A stretch of DNA of 64,000 nucleotides from DATLGB01 sp963724135 (GCA_963724135.1 CAVRTA010000004.1:744001-808000); one strand, 5' to 3'; positions 25,636 through 33,736 are shown, counted from the first letter of the stretch. Numbers and translations are program-made. The notes: a model not told the origin generated them from the sequence alone.

Positions 25636-27324
25636 GTGAAGCCCGGCCAGCTAGTGATCGCAGTCGGAGCGGCGATCGCCGTCGTCGTCGCGCTGATCGT
25701 GTCCGGCGGTGGTGGTGACGACGACCCCGGCGGCGGCGGCAAGGCCCCCTCGAAGGCGCCGCAGGGCGCCGTCCGCGTCACTTTCGCCTACTCCCCGGAG
25801 AAGGAGACGCTGCTCGAACCACTGGTCAAGCGCTTCAACGCCTCGCGGACGGAGGTCAACGGCAAGGCGGTCTTCATCGAGGCCGAGAACCGCTCCTCCG
25901 GCGACGTCCAGTCGAGCATCGCCCGCGACAAGTACCAGCCGGTCGCCTGGTCGCCGGCCTCGTCGCTGTGGGGGCGGCTGCTCAACCACGAGGCGGACAG
26001 GCCGCTCGCGCCCGACGACGCGCCGAGCATCGTGCGCACGCCGCTGGTGATCGCGATGTGGGAGCCGATGGCGCGCGCGCTCGGCTGGCCGCGGAAGCGG
26101 ATCGGGTTCGCCGACATCCTCGACCTGGCCACCAACGGGGCCGGCTGGGGCAAGTACGGTCATCCCGAGTACGGCGAGTTCAAGCTCGTCCACACGAACC
26201 CGGACTACTCGACGTCGGGCCTGAGCGCGGTGGTGGCCGAGTACTACGCGGCGACGGGCAAGAAGGAGGGCCTGACCGAGGCCGACGTCGACAACCCGCT
26301 CGTGCGCAAGCAGGTCAAGGACATCGAGCAGTCGATCGTCCACTACGGCGACACGACGCTGTTCATCGCCGACCAGCTGCGCCAGCGCGGGCTCGGCTAC
26401 GCGTCCGCAGTCGCGATGGAGGAGGTCACGCTCGTCGCCTTCAACGCCGATCGCGGCTCGCAGCCGAAGCTCGTCGGCATCTATCCGGAGGAGGGGACGT
26501 TCTACTCCGACAACCCCTTCATCGTGCTCGACGCGCCGTGGGTCAGTGCCGACCAGCGGGCGGGGGCGAAGGCGTTCCAGGAGTTCCTGGCCGACGAGAT
26601 CACGCCCGCGATCGCCGCGAAGGGGGGCTTCAGGCCCGCCGACTTCGACCAGGAGCCGGTTGCGCCGATCGACGCCGAGCACGGCGCCGACCCCAAGCAG
26701 CCGACGCGCGTGCTCGGCTTCCCCGAACCGCAGGTGCTGGCCGCCGCCAAGCGCGCCTGGCGCGCCGACCGTAAGCCCGCCAACATCCTGCTCGTCCTCG
26801 ACGTATCCGGGTCCATGCAGGACGAGGACCGCCTGGTGCGGGCCAAGCAGGGGCTCGAGATCTTCTTCGACCAGGTCGGCCAGCAGGACTCCGTCGGGCT
26901 GGTCACGTTCAACCAGGACGTGCGCCTGCTGTCGGAGATCGAGCCGTTCACGGCCTCGGAGCGGCGAGTGCGCTCGCAGGTGGAGGGGTTGATCGCCGAC
27001 GGCGGCACGGCCTTCCGTGACGCCGCGGCGGAAGCGGTCGGCGCGGTGCGCGAGCTCGACGACTCGGAGCGCATCAACGCCGTCGTCCTGCTCACCGACG
27101 GGGAGGACACCGACTCCGGCCGCTCGTTCGAGGACGCGCTGCGCGAGCTCGATCAGGGCGACACGCCGCATCCGGTGCGGCTCTACACGATCGCCTACTC
27201 GGCCGGTGCCGGCCAGGCGCGCGAGGAGCTCGATCGGCTCGCCGAGGTCACCGGCGGCAAGGGCTACGAGGGCACGACCGACGACATCGAGTCCGTCTAC
27301 CGCTCGATCTCCTCCTTCTTCTGA
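25636..27324 (+). CDS. Fusion of extracellular solute-binding domain and von Willebrand A domain
   Basis: 562 residues, anchored by an N-terminal hydrophobic segment (LVIAVGAAIAVVVALIVSG) and a Gly/Asp-rich linker. Residues about 45-370 look like a type 2 periplasmic binding protein (VRVTFAYSPEKETLLEPLVKRF, QPVAWSPASSLWGRLLN, FYSDNPFIVLDAPWVS). Residues about 385-560 are a vWA domain with an intact MIDAS: LLVLDVSGSMQ, DGGTAFRDA and LLTDGEDTDSG. No transporter genes are adjacent. The role is unknown; ligand sensing or adhesion outside the cell is the inference. It starts at GTG 25636. Confidence 0.85.
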   Translation: MKPGQLVIAVGAAIAVVVALIVSGGGGDDDPGGGGKAPSKAPQGAVRVTFAYSPEKETLLEPLVKRFNASRTEVNGKAVFIEAENRSSGDVQSSIARDKYQPVAWSPASSLWGRLLNHEADRPLAPDDAPSIVRTPLVIAMWEPMARALGWPRKRIGFADILDLATNGAGWGKYGHPEYGEFKLVHTNPDYSTSGLSAVVAEYYAATGKKEGLTEADVDNPLVRKQVKDIEQSIVHYGDTTLFIADQLRQRGLGYASAVAMEEVTLVAFNADRGSQPKLVGIYPEEGTFYSDNPFIVLDAPWVSADQRAGAKAFQEFLADEITPAIAAKGGFRPADFDQEPVAPIDAEHGADPKQPTRVLGFPEPQVLAAAKRAWRADRKPANILLVLDVSGSMQDEDRLVRAKQGLEIFFDQVGQQDSVGLVTFNQDVRLLSEIEPFTASERRVRSQVEGLIADGGTAFRDAAAEAVGAVRELDDSERINAVVLLTDGEDTDSGRSFEDALRELDQGDTPHPVRLYTIAYSAGAGQAREELDRLAEVTGGKGYEGTTDDIESVYRSISSFF

Positions 27325-27330
27325 CCACCG

Positions 27331-28167
27331 CTACAAGGTGCTCAGGGGCACGCCGATGATGTCGAGGCGGCGGGTGAGCCCGTCGAGGGCGAAGCTGCGG
27401 ATGCTGTCCGAGTCGGCGCCGATCGCCGTGAAGTCGATGTCCGAGCCGGTGTCCGGGGGCGACAGGGCGGCGGCGACGTGGGGAAGGAGGTCGCGCAAGG
27501 TCTGGCGGATCACGTCGCCGGCGGCGGCGTCTGCGCGCACGGCCTCGCGCAGGAACCAGACGCCGTAGCCGATGTGTCGCGTCTCGTCGTGGTGGATCCG
27601 GCTGTAGCCGTCGACGAACCCGGGCAGCAGGCCTTCGCGGTTGAGGTGGTCGGTCGTGAACTTGAAGCTCGTCAGCCCGAGCGTCCCCTCGAGGATGAGG
27701 TGGTACAGCGCGACGAAGCGGACCTTGGCGGCGCTCTCGTCGGGGGCGAGCACCAGCGCGCGGTGGAAGTCGACGAGCGCGACGTCGAACAGCTGCCGGA
27801 AAGCGTCGGAGACGTGGTCGCGAGCGCGCTCGACGTGGGCGGCGATGACGTCGGGCGCCGCGATGACCTCGTCCTGGAAGCGCGCGTAGAACTGCATGTG
27901 GCGCGCTTCGTCGACCTGCTGTGTGGAGAGGAAGGTCGCCTCCTCCTCGGACCCGTGCGCCCCCACGAGGCCGGAGAACTTGGTCGTGATGCGTTCCTCG
28001 GCGACCATCAGCGAGGACAGCACGTAGAGGACGAGGTCGCGATCGGGGCCGCTCATCTCCGCCCACTGCTCGCGGTCGGTGGCGAGATCGATCGCGAACG
28101 GCGACCACTGGCTGTCCTCCCAGCGCCGGTAGAGCGCCTGGGGATCGTTGAGCTGGAGCTCGCTCAC
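27331..28167 (-). CDS. R2-like diiron oxidase (ribonucleotide reductase small-subunit fold)
   Basis: 278 residues, ferritin-like. Predicted metal ligands are Glu58 (in VAEERI), Glu87 and His90 (DEARH), Glu160 (HLILEG), Glu195 and His198 (DETRH). A Tyr at 155, five residues before Glu160, matches the tyrosine of R2-like ligand-binding oxidases (R2lox) that cross-links to a Val two residues after the first Glu; here that position is Ile60. No class I RNR large subunit is nearby. The GTG start overlaps the stop of orf98 (GTGA), and the gene is the last of arsR-arsM-orf98-R2. A redox role toward arsenic species is an inference from the operon only. Confidence 0.75.
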   Translation of the reverse strand: MSELQLNDPQALYRRWEDSQWSPFAIDLATDREQWAEMSGPDRDLVLYVLSSLMVAEERITTKFSGLVGAHGSEEEATFLSTQQVDEARHMQFYARFQDEVIAAPDVIAAHVERARDHVSDAFRQLFDVALVDFHRALVLAPDESAAKVRFVALYHLILEGTLGLTSFKFTTDHLNREGLLPGFVDGYSRIHHDETRHIGYGVWFLREAVRADAAAGDVIRQTLRDLLPHVAAALSPPDTGSDIDFTAIGADSDSIRSFALDGLTRRLDIIGVPLSTL

Positions 28168-28460
28168 GCGAAGGCCGGCTGCATGCCGAAGGCGTCGGCG
28201 ATGCGTTCGAGCACCTCGGCGTGCTCGTCGCGCGCGGCGATGGTGAGCTGGCGCGTCTCCGCTTCCCAGATGACGGCGAAGAACGGACAGCAGTTCTTCT
28301 CGACCTCGAGGGCCTCGCGGAGCAGGCGGTCGTCGAGGTCGTGGTCGAGCACGGCGGTCAGCTCCCCGGGTTCCCGGCGCGCCCACAGAGCGTGCCGGCC
28401 GATCGCGGCGAAGCGGTCGAGCTGGCGGGCCAGGGCCTGGTCGTCGAGGGCGCAGGTCAT
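28164..28460 (-). CDS. Small Cys-Cys protein of the ars operon, unknown function
   Basis: 98 residues. The central motif EKNCCPFFAVIWEAE carries a vicinal cysteine pair, and the rest is helical (ALARQLDRFAAIG; EVLERIADAFG). Similar short E-x-CCPF proteins occur in my recollection of actinobacterial metal resistance operons, but no function is assigned. A CC pair can bind As(III). The ATG overlaps the arsM stop and the stop overlaps the R2-like GTG, so translation of all three should be coupled. Confidence 0.72.
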   Translation of the reverse strand: MTCALDDQALARQLDRFAAIGRHALWARREPGELTAVLDHDLDDRLLREALEVEKNCCPFFAVIWEAETRQLTIAARDEHAEVLERIADAFGMQPAFA

Positions 28461-29197
28461 GCCGGTTTGGCGGCGCGGATGATCGCCGACACAGCGTGCT
28501 CGTGGACGCGGTGGGTCTCGCGGATCTCGATCTGCTCGAGCCCGGCGTCGCGCAGGTGGCGCTCGTACTCGCTGCGCGTGAGCGCACCGGCGATGCAGCC
28601 GGTCCAGGCGGCCATGTCGGCCTTGGTCTGCTCGTCCATGTCGTCGTCGGCGACGACGTCGGAGACCGCGAAGCGGCCGCCGGGCCTGAGCACGCGCGCG
28701 GTCTCGCGCAATACCTGAGGCTTGTCACCGGAGAGGTTGATCACGCAGTTGGAGATCACGACGTCCACCGCCGCGTCGGGCAGCGGGATCTCCTCGATGT
28801 GCCCCTTGACGAACTCGACGTTGGTCGCGCCGGCGGCGGCGGCGTTGCGCTCCGCGAGCGCCAGCATCTCGTCGGTCATGTCGAGCCCGATCGCCCTGCC
28901 GGTGGGCCCGACCCGCCCGGCGCTGATGAGCACGTCGGCGCCCGCCCCGGAGCCGAGGTCCAGGACCGTTTCGCCCGGGTGCAGGTCGGCCACCGCGGTG
29001 GGGACCCCGCACCCGAGCGAGGCGTTCAGCGCCTCGGCCGGCGCGCCGGCGGCCTCCTCGTCATAGAGGGCGGCGCCGAAGAGGCCGTGCTCGTCGGCCT
29101 CGGTGGCGGTCACCGGAGCACAGCAGCCGCCGGCGTTGCGGGCGACCTCGGCGTACTTGTCGCGGACGGTCTCGCGGATATCGGTCACGTCAGCCAT
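28457..29197 (-). CDS. arsM: Arsenite S-adenosylmethionine methyltransferase
   Basis: 246 residues. ArsM methylates As(III) with SAM. It has a class I methyltransferase core with VLDLGSGAGADVL (SAM motif I), IGLDMTDEML and VLRPGGRFAVSDVV. The conserved ArsM cysteines are visible in NASLGCGVP, ISNCVINL and WTGCIAGAL; a further CC pair sits near residue 25 (GGCCAPV). A strong AAGGAG lies eight bases upstream of the ATG at 29197. It overlaps the arsR 3' end by 13 bases, so the pair is co-transcribed from the arsR promoter. Confidence 0.93.
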   Translation of the reverse strand: MADVTDIRETVRDKYAEVARNAGGCCAPVTATEADEHGLFGAALYDEEAAGAPAEALNASLGCGVPTAVADLHPGETVLDLGSGAGADVLISAGRVGPTGRAIGLDMTDEMLALAERNAAAAGATNVEFVKGHIEEIPLPDAAVDVVISNCVINLSGDKPQVLRETARVLRPGGRFAVSDVVADDDMDEQTKADMAAWTGCIAGALTRSEYERHLRDAGLEQIEIRETHRVHEHAVSAIIRAAKPA

Positions 29198-29538
29198 GTG
29201 GAGAGCTCCTTCAGGGCGTCGGGGAGGACGTAGTAGTAGGCCCACAGCCCGCGGCGTTCGGAGTCGACGATCCCGGCGTCGCGGAGCTTCTTGAGGTGGT
29301 GGGAGAGGGTCGGCTGGGAGATGTCGAACAGCGGCACGAGCTCGCACACGCAGACCTTGCCCGCGTGCCTGCGCAGCACGTCGACGACCTGCAGCCGGAC
29401 GGGGTCGCCGAGCGCCTTCGCGACCTCGGCCAACCGCAGCGCCTGGTCGCGCTCGACGTCCGGGTAGACGACCGGCTCGCAGCACGGGTCCCCGGCGGAG
29501 CGCTTGGTCTTGGGTGCCAGCGGCAGATCGACAGCCAT
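29185..29538 (-). CDS. arsR: ArsR-family arsenic-responsive repressor
   Basis: 117-residue winged-helix repressor. The metal-binding motif KVCVCELVPLF sits at the alpha-3 position and the recognition helix is SQPTLSHHLKKLRDAG; wing ERRGLWAYY. An extra CC pair near the N-terminus (DPCCEPV) might contribute a third thiol. It should bind the divergent promoter at 29539-29593 and release it when As(III) binds, controlling both arsM-orf98-R2 and aqpS-arsC. Confidence 0.92.
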   Translation of the reverse strand: MAVDLPLAPKTKRSAGDPCCEPVVYPDVERDQALRLAEVAKALGDPVRLQVVDVLRRHAGKVCVCELVPLFDISQPTLSHHLKKLRDAGIVDSERRGLWAYYYVLPDALKELSTWLT

Positions 29539-29593
29539 CTATATACATCTATCGATTGAGTAGACGTTTGTCAATAGATACGCTTGCTGCGTG
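29539..29593. promoter_or_regulatory. Divergent ars promoter/operator region
   Basis: A strikingly AT-rich 50 bases in a GC-rich context. On the minus strand TTGACA (complement of 29569-29574) is followed 17 bases later by TAGATG, a reasonable -35/-10 for arsR. ATCTATCGAT at 29547-29556 overlaps that -10 and recurs, with one change, in the ars promoter of the island (51975-51984), so it is a candidate ArsR operator. Confidence 0.6.
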
Positions 29594-30259
29594 ATGCCGC
29601 CGCTCCCGCGCCGCCTGCTCGCCGAGTTCCTCGGCTCGCTGCTGCTGGCCGCCCTGGTGATCGGCTCCGGCATCGCCGCGCAGCGCCTCTCCAGCGATCC
29701 GGGGATCCGGCTGCTCGAGAACGCCGCCGCGACCGCGGCGGGCCTGTACGCGATCATCCTCATGTTCGGCCCCGTGTCGCGCGGGCACTTCAACCCGGTC
29801 GTGTCGCTGGTCGACGCCGCGTTCGGCGGCATCTCGTGGCGGGACGCGGTCGCCTACGTACCGGTACAGATCGTGGGCTGCGTGGTGGGGGCGGTGCTCG
29901 CCAACGGCATGTTCGGGCTCGCCGCCGTGACGCTGTCCGAGACGCACCGCGCGAGCGGCGGCCATTTGCTGGCCGAGGTGGTGGCCACGGCCGGGCTCGT
30001 GCTGGTGATCTTCGCCGTCGCCCGCAGCGGGCGCGCCGCCAGCGCCCCCGCCGCGGTCGGCGCGTACATCGGGGCCGCCTACTGGTTCACGAGCTCGACG
30101 AGCTTCGCCAACCCTGCGATCAGCACGGGGCGCATGTTCTCCGACACCTTCGCCGGGATCGCGCCCGCCTCGGTTCCCTCGTTCGTGGCCGCGCAGCTCG
30201 CCGGCGGGGTTCTCGCCGCGCTGCTCGTCGCCGTCCTGTACCCGGAGATCGCCGACTGA
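29591..30259 (+). CDS. aqpS: Arsenic-associated aquaglyceroporin (AqpS type)
   Basis: 222 residues, six membrane helices of the MIP family. The first pore motif is HFNPVVS (NPV instead of NPA) and the second FANPAISTGRMFSDTFAGIAP, whose arginine after NPA is the selectivity-filter residue. MIPs of this kind in ars operons let As(III) made by ArsC leave the cell down its gradient. The start is GTG 29591 or the ATG three bases later. It is followed directly by arsC. Confidence 0.88.
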   Translation: MMPPLPRRLLAEFLGSLLLAALVIGSGIAAQRLSSDPGIRLLENAAATAAGLYAIILMFGPVSRGHFNPVVSLVDAAFGGISWRDAVAYVPVQIVGCVVGAVLANGMFGLAAVTLSETHRASGGHLLAEVVATAGLVLVIFAVARSGRAASAPAAVGAYIGAAYWFTSSTSFANPAISTGRMFSDTFAGIAPASVPSFVAAQLAGGVLAALLVAVLYPEIAD

Positions 30260-30651
30260 TGGCCACCGCGCTGTTCGTCTGCCTGCACAACGCCGGGCGG
30301 TCGCAGATGAGCGCTGCGCTGTTCGAGCGCGCGGCGGGCGGGCGCCACCGCGCTCTGTCCGCCGGCACCACCCCGGGCGACCGCGTCCATCCGGAGGTCG
30401 TCGAGGTCATGAGCGAGCTGGGCATCGACCTCTCCGCCCGCAGACCGCAACTGCTCACGCGCGAGCTCGCCGAGCAGGCCGACGTCGTCGTGACCATGGG
30501 CTGTGGCGACGCCTGTCCGTACATCCCGGGCAAGCGCTACCTCGACTGGGACCTCACCGATCCGAAGGGCCTCGCGATCGACGAGGTCCGCGCCATCCGC
30601 GACGACATCGCGAACCGGGTGGGACAGCTCGTGGCCGAGCTGGCGCTCTAG
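30259..30651 (+). CDS. arsC: Arsenate reductase, low-molecular-weight phosphatase type
   Basis: 130 residues. The phosphatase P-loop VCLHNAGRSQM has the catalytic Cys8, and further cysteines in TMGCGDACPYIPGKRY are positioned for the intramolecular disulfide relay of thioredoxin- or mycothiol-linked ArsC; DWDLTDP is the general-acid loop. It reduces arsenate to arsenite, which AqpS can release. The ATG overlaps the aqpS stop by one base (TGATG). Confidence 0.92.
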   Translation: MATALFVCLHNAGRSQMSAALFERAAGGRHRALSAGTTPGDRVHPEVVEVMSELGIDLSARRPQLLTRELAEQADVVVTMGCGDACPYIPGKRYLDWDLTDPKGLAIDEVRAIRDDIANRVGQLVAELAL

Positions 30652-30737
30652 ACGAGTTCCTGACCGCAGCCGACAGCGCGGTAACGGCGCCGGTCGGACC
30701 GACCTTGGTCTGTTCTACACCCACCGGATGTATTAGG

Positions 30738-30919
30738 CGCCACGGTCGACCGCCGGTGCGCCCACACCTGCTCCCGGGTTCGCGCGCCTGGTCACCGGCG
30801 GCGGGACGTTCGCCTTCCTCGCCGACGTCTTCGTCGACGACGCCCACGAGCGATTCGGCTTCACGGCGCTCGATGAGCCGGGGCGCTACATGCTCAAGCG
30901 CCCGCGAACAGCGCCTTGA
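30738..30919 (+). pseudogene. Remnant of a GNAT acetyltransferase with an internal deletion
   Basis: The frame has no start codon but reads GFARLVTGGGTFAFLADVFV at 30776-30835 and then ERFGFTALDEPGRYMLKRP at 30847-30903. These are the middle and last strands of a common GNAT protein, but the acetyl-CoA-binding motif between them is missing. The remaining sequence is clean, so this is a deletion derivative and not coding noise. It ends inside the convergent crotonase gene. Nothing recognisable is seen at 30652-30737. Confidence 0.6.
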
Positions 30920-31571
30920 GCGCGTCCGCGTTCGCCTGCCAGTCGCTGAGCGCGGCGACCGTCTCGCGGTGGAGCTCGGCCTTGATCCGGCCCAGCGTCG
31001 CGTGGTCCTTGCTCGCCAGCGCGGCCGCGAGCTCACGGGCCCGCGGGACGACCTCGTCCTCGGCGACAGCGTGGTCGACGATGTCCAGGCGCGCCGCGTC
31101 GTCGCCTCCGTAGCGGCGCCCGGTCGTCATCGCCTCGAGCGCGACCTGCGGCGCGAGCCGGCTGGTGATCAGCCTGGTCAGGCCGGGCGTGAACGGCAGG
31201 TTGCCGTCGATCTCCGGCAGGCAGAAGTAGCCGCGGTCGGCGCGCATCACGCGGAAGTCGTGGGCGAGCGCGAGCATCGCCCCGCCGGCGAAAGCGTGGC
31301 CGCCGATCGCCGCGACGGTGGGGACCGGGAGCGTGAGCACGTGCACGAACAGCTCGTGCATCAGGCGCACGTTGTCCTCGGCGCGCGACGGATTCTCGCC
31401 CATCCAGGCGAGATCGAGCCCGAGCACCCAGCTCTTCCCGGGGGCGACCGTGACCAGCGGTGCGTCGACCCGGTCGAGCAGCGCGCGCGCCTCGTCGATC
31501 GAGTCAGCCGTGAACTGCCAGCCGCCGGGCAGCTCGAGGACGCAGATCCCGCCCTCGCGTTCGAGCTTCAT
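30894..31571 (-). CDS. Enoyl-CoA hydratase/isomerase family protein
   Basis: 225-residue crotonase-like protein. Oxyanion-hole segments WVLGLDLAWMG and AIGGHAFAGGAMLALAHDFRVM are present. The LPEIDGNLPFTPGLTRLI segment resembles the enoyl-CoA delta-isomerase (ECI/PCI) subgroup more than hydratases. It lacks one of the two hydratase glutamates, so isomerase activity is more likely. The ATG at 31571 overlaps the stop of the nitronate monooxygenase gene by 4 bases. Confidence 0.8.
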   Translation of the reverse strand: MKLEREGGICVLELPGGWQFTADSIDEARALLDRVDAPLVTVAPGKSWVLGLDLAWMGENPSRAEDNVRLMHELFVHVLTLPVPTVAAIGGHAFAGGAMLALAHDFRVMRADRGYFCLPEIDGNLPFTPGLTRLITSRLAPQVALEAMTTGRRYGGDDAARLDIVDHAVAEDEVVPRARELAAALASKDHATLGRIKAELHRETVAALSDWQANADALKALFAGA

Positions 31572-32590
31572 CCCAGCCGCCTGTGAGCGGTGGCGGCAGC
31601 GGTGCGCGCCTCTTGCATCAGCGTCGCCATTATCTCGGCGGCGGGGGCCTCGCGCGCGAGCTCGTGCGCCTGACCGGCCCACAGGTTGATGCGGTCGGCG
31701 TCGCCGGCCCTCCGTGCCTCGGCGCGCAGCGGCGCCGTCAGGTGGTGCACCTCCGGGTACGCCGCGGGGGCGTGCTCGTCGTGGCGCTCCAGGAACGCGT
31801 TGACGATGCCGCGCGCCGTGCGGCCGCTGAACGCGCGGGTCAGCCGCGTGGGCGTGCGGGACCCGAGCGCCTCCCGGTGCGCGTCGCTCGTCCCGGCCTC
31901 GGTCGCCCGCAGGAAGCCGGTCCCGACCGCCGCCGCCCGCGCGCCGGCCGCGAGCACGGCCGCGATGGCGCGGCCGGTGGTGACCCCGCCCGCGGCGACG
32001 ATGGGCTCCTCGACGCGCTCCGCGAGCACCTGCACGAGCGCGAGCGTCCCCATGCCCGGATGGTCGTCGCCGAAGCCGCCTCGGTGGCCGCCGGCCTCCG
32101 TGCCCTGGGCCACGAGCGCGGCCGCGCCGGCGGCCACGGCCCGCTCGCCCTCCTCGGGCGTCGTCACCGTCACCCACGCCTCTGACCCGCGCGAGCGCAG
32201 CGCCGCCAGCACGTCGGGTGACGGCAGCCCGAACACGAACGACACGACCGGCGGCGGATCCTCGTGCAGCGCCGCCAGCTTCGCGTCCCACTCGTCGTCG
32301 TCGAAGCGCGGCTCGCCGACCGTTCCCTCAGCGGCCAGCCGCTCGGCGTACCCGGCGTACGCCGCCGGATCCGACGGGACGCCGGGCACGAACAGGTTCA
32401 CACCGAACGGCCGCTCCGTCCGCGCCCGCAGCAGCGCGATCTGCGTACGCACATCGTCCGCTGTCCGATAGCCGGCGGCGAGGAACCCGAGGCCGCCCGC
32501 CTCGCTCACCGCGGCCGCCAGCTCGACCGTCGCCGGCCCGCCCGCCAGCGGCGCCAGGACGATCGGCACCCGCAGCTGATCCAGCAGCAT
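31568..32590 (-). CDS. Nitronate monooxygenase family flavoenzyme
   Basis: 340 residues, a TIM-barrel FMN enzyme of the NMO/2-nitropropane dioxygenase family. Visible motifs are VPIVLAPLAGGPATVELAAAVSEAGGLGFLA, LVAQGTEAGGHRG (with the catalytic His), IVAAGGVTTGRAIAAVLAAGA and VGTGFLRATEA. It oxidises propionate-3-nitronate or related nitronates in characterised members; some members are annotated as enoyl reductases. I chose the ATG at 32590. It is translationally coupled to the crotonase gene. Confidence 0.87.
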   Translation of the reverse strand: MLLDQLRVPIVLAPLAGGPATVELAAAVSEAGGLGFLAAGYRTADDVRTQIALLRARTERPFGVNLFVPGVPSDPAAYAGYAERLAAEGTVGEPRFDDDEWDAKLAALHEDPPPVVSFVFGLPSPDVLAALRSRGSEAWVTVTTPEEGERAVAAGAAALVAQGTEAGGHRGGFGDDHPGMGTLALVQVLAERVEEPIVAAGGVTTGRAIAAVLAAGARAAAVGTGFLRATEAGTSDAHREALGSRTPTRLTRAFSGRTARGIVNAFLERHDEHAPAAYPEVHHLTAPLRAEARRAGDADRINLWAGQAHELAREAPAAEIMATLMQEARTAAATAHRRLG

Positions 32591-32612
32591 GGGGCGAAGA
32601 TACGCTTCCTCG

Positions 32613-33383
32613 GTGGCCGGCAAGCCCTACTCGCGCGAGGAGTTCAACCGCGCGCTCGTCGCCAACGCTCTGCTGGACCCCTTCAGCGTGGTGCTCCTGG
32701 CGGTGGTTCTGATCGTCGGGATCCTGGTCGGCGAGCTGGCGCTGCTGGCGCCGGTGGCGGCGGTGCTGTACCTCGCCAGTGCCGCGCGGACGTACTTCGA
32801 CGAGGACGTGGCCAACGCGGTCCTCGAGCGCGAGCGGGCGCGGCAGGGCAAGCCCGTCGGGGCGGGCCCGAAGCGGCTCGACGAGTCCACGCTGACGCCC
32901 GGGATCGCCACGCTCGTGCGCTCGGCGCGCGCGAAGGAGGCGCGTATCCGCGAGGCGATCGCCGGCGCCGAGCTGCCCTACGACGAGGTCGCGACCGAGG
33001 TCGACGGGTTCGTGCTGGCGCTCGAGGACACGGCGCGGCGGGCGCAGTCGCTGGCCGACGCGCTGCGCGACACCCCGCCGGTCGCGGTCGAGCGCCGTCT
33101 CGCCGAGGTCAAGGGCCAGCCCGGCAAGGTCGAGCTGGCCGAGGCGCTGACGACCCAGCTGACCACGCTCCAGCGGATGCAGAAGCAGCTCGGTCGCTTC
33201 GGCGACGAGATGGAGCGCATCCTCGTCGAGCTCGACACGATCCGCGGCCACATCGTGTCGGTCGGGGCGACGACCGGCAATGCCAGGGGCAAGGAGCTGG
33301 CCGGCGAGGTGCGCTCGCTGCGCGAGCAGATGGGCGCGGTCGCCGACGGGATGTCGGCGGCGTACGAAGAGGCCGTTCAGTGA
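32613..33383 (+). CDS. Membrane-anchored coiled-coil protein, unknown function
   Basis: 256 residues. A hydrophobic hairpin at about 23-55 (VVLLAVVLIVGILVGELALLAPVAAVLYLA) is followed by a long helical, heptad-rich cytoplasmic region with few aromatics (RSARAKEARIREAIAGAELP... MEQ-like RMQKQLGRFGDEMERILVELDTIRGHIVSV). I do not recognise a named family; it looks like a 5-bromo-4-chloroindolyl phosphate hydrolysis/PspA-like helical protein only in composition. The GTG at 32613 lies 22 bases from the divergent NMO start. The next gene overlaps its stop. Confidence 0.7.
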   Translation: MAGKPYSREEFNRALVANALLDPFSVVLLAVVLIVGILVGELALLAPVAAVLYLASAARTYFDEDVANAVLERERARQGKPVGAGPKRLDESTLTPGIATLVRSARAKEARIREAIAGAELPYDEVATEVDGFVLALEDTARRAQSLADALRDTPPVAVERRLAEVKGQPGKVELAEALTTQLTTLQRMQKQLGRFGDEMERILVELDTIRGHIVSVGATTGNARGKELAGEVRSLREQMGAVADGMSAAYEEAVQ

Positions 33384-33736
33384 TCCACCACGTCGGGTTC
33401 GAGGTCCGGGACCTGGGGACCTCGGCCCGCTTCTACGACGCCGTCTTCTACGCCCTCGGCGCTCGCCGCATCCACGACAGCGAGCACGCGATCGCGTACG
33501 GGACGGTCGAGCCGGTCTTCTGGCTGACCGCCCGCAACCTGGCCGCGCCCACCTACGGCCACGTCGCGCTCAACGCGATGGGCCGCGCCGCCGTGCAGGC
33601 CGCTCACGCGGCGGGGCTCGTGCACGGAGGGCGCGATGACGGCGCGCCCGGGGAGCGGCCGCAGTACGGAACCTACGCCGCGTATCTGCGCGACCCGGAC
33701 GGGCTCAGGGTCGAAGTCGTGTCTGTAGGGTCCTGA
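33380..33736 (+). CDS. VOC superfamily (glyoxalase-like) protein
   Basis: 118-residue vicinal oxygen chelate protein. Beta-alpha-beta modules: IHHVGFEVRDLGTSARFYDAVFYALG and YLRDPDGLRVEVVSV. A metal-ligand His at the start of strand 1 and Glu at the end of the last strand are in the usual positions. The substrate is unknown. The GTG at 33380 overlaps the coiled-coil gene (GTGA). Confidence 0.82.
   Translation: MIHHVGFEVRDLGTSARFYDAVFYALGARRIHDSEHAIAYGTVEPVFWLTARNLAAPTYGHVALNAMGRAAVQAAHAAGLVHGGRDDGAPGERPQYGTYAAYLRDPDGLRVEVVSVGS

Noticed and set aside
27331..28167. Class I ribonucleotide reductase small subunit
   Set aside because: No nrdA neighbour, an ars operon position, and R2lox-like Tyr placement make a plain NrdB less likely, although the fold is the same.
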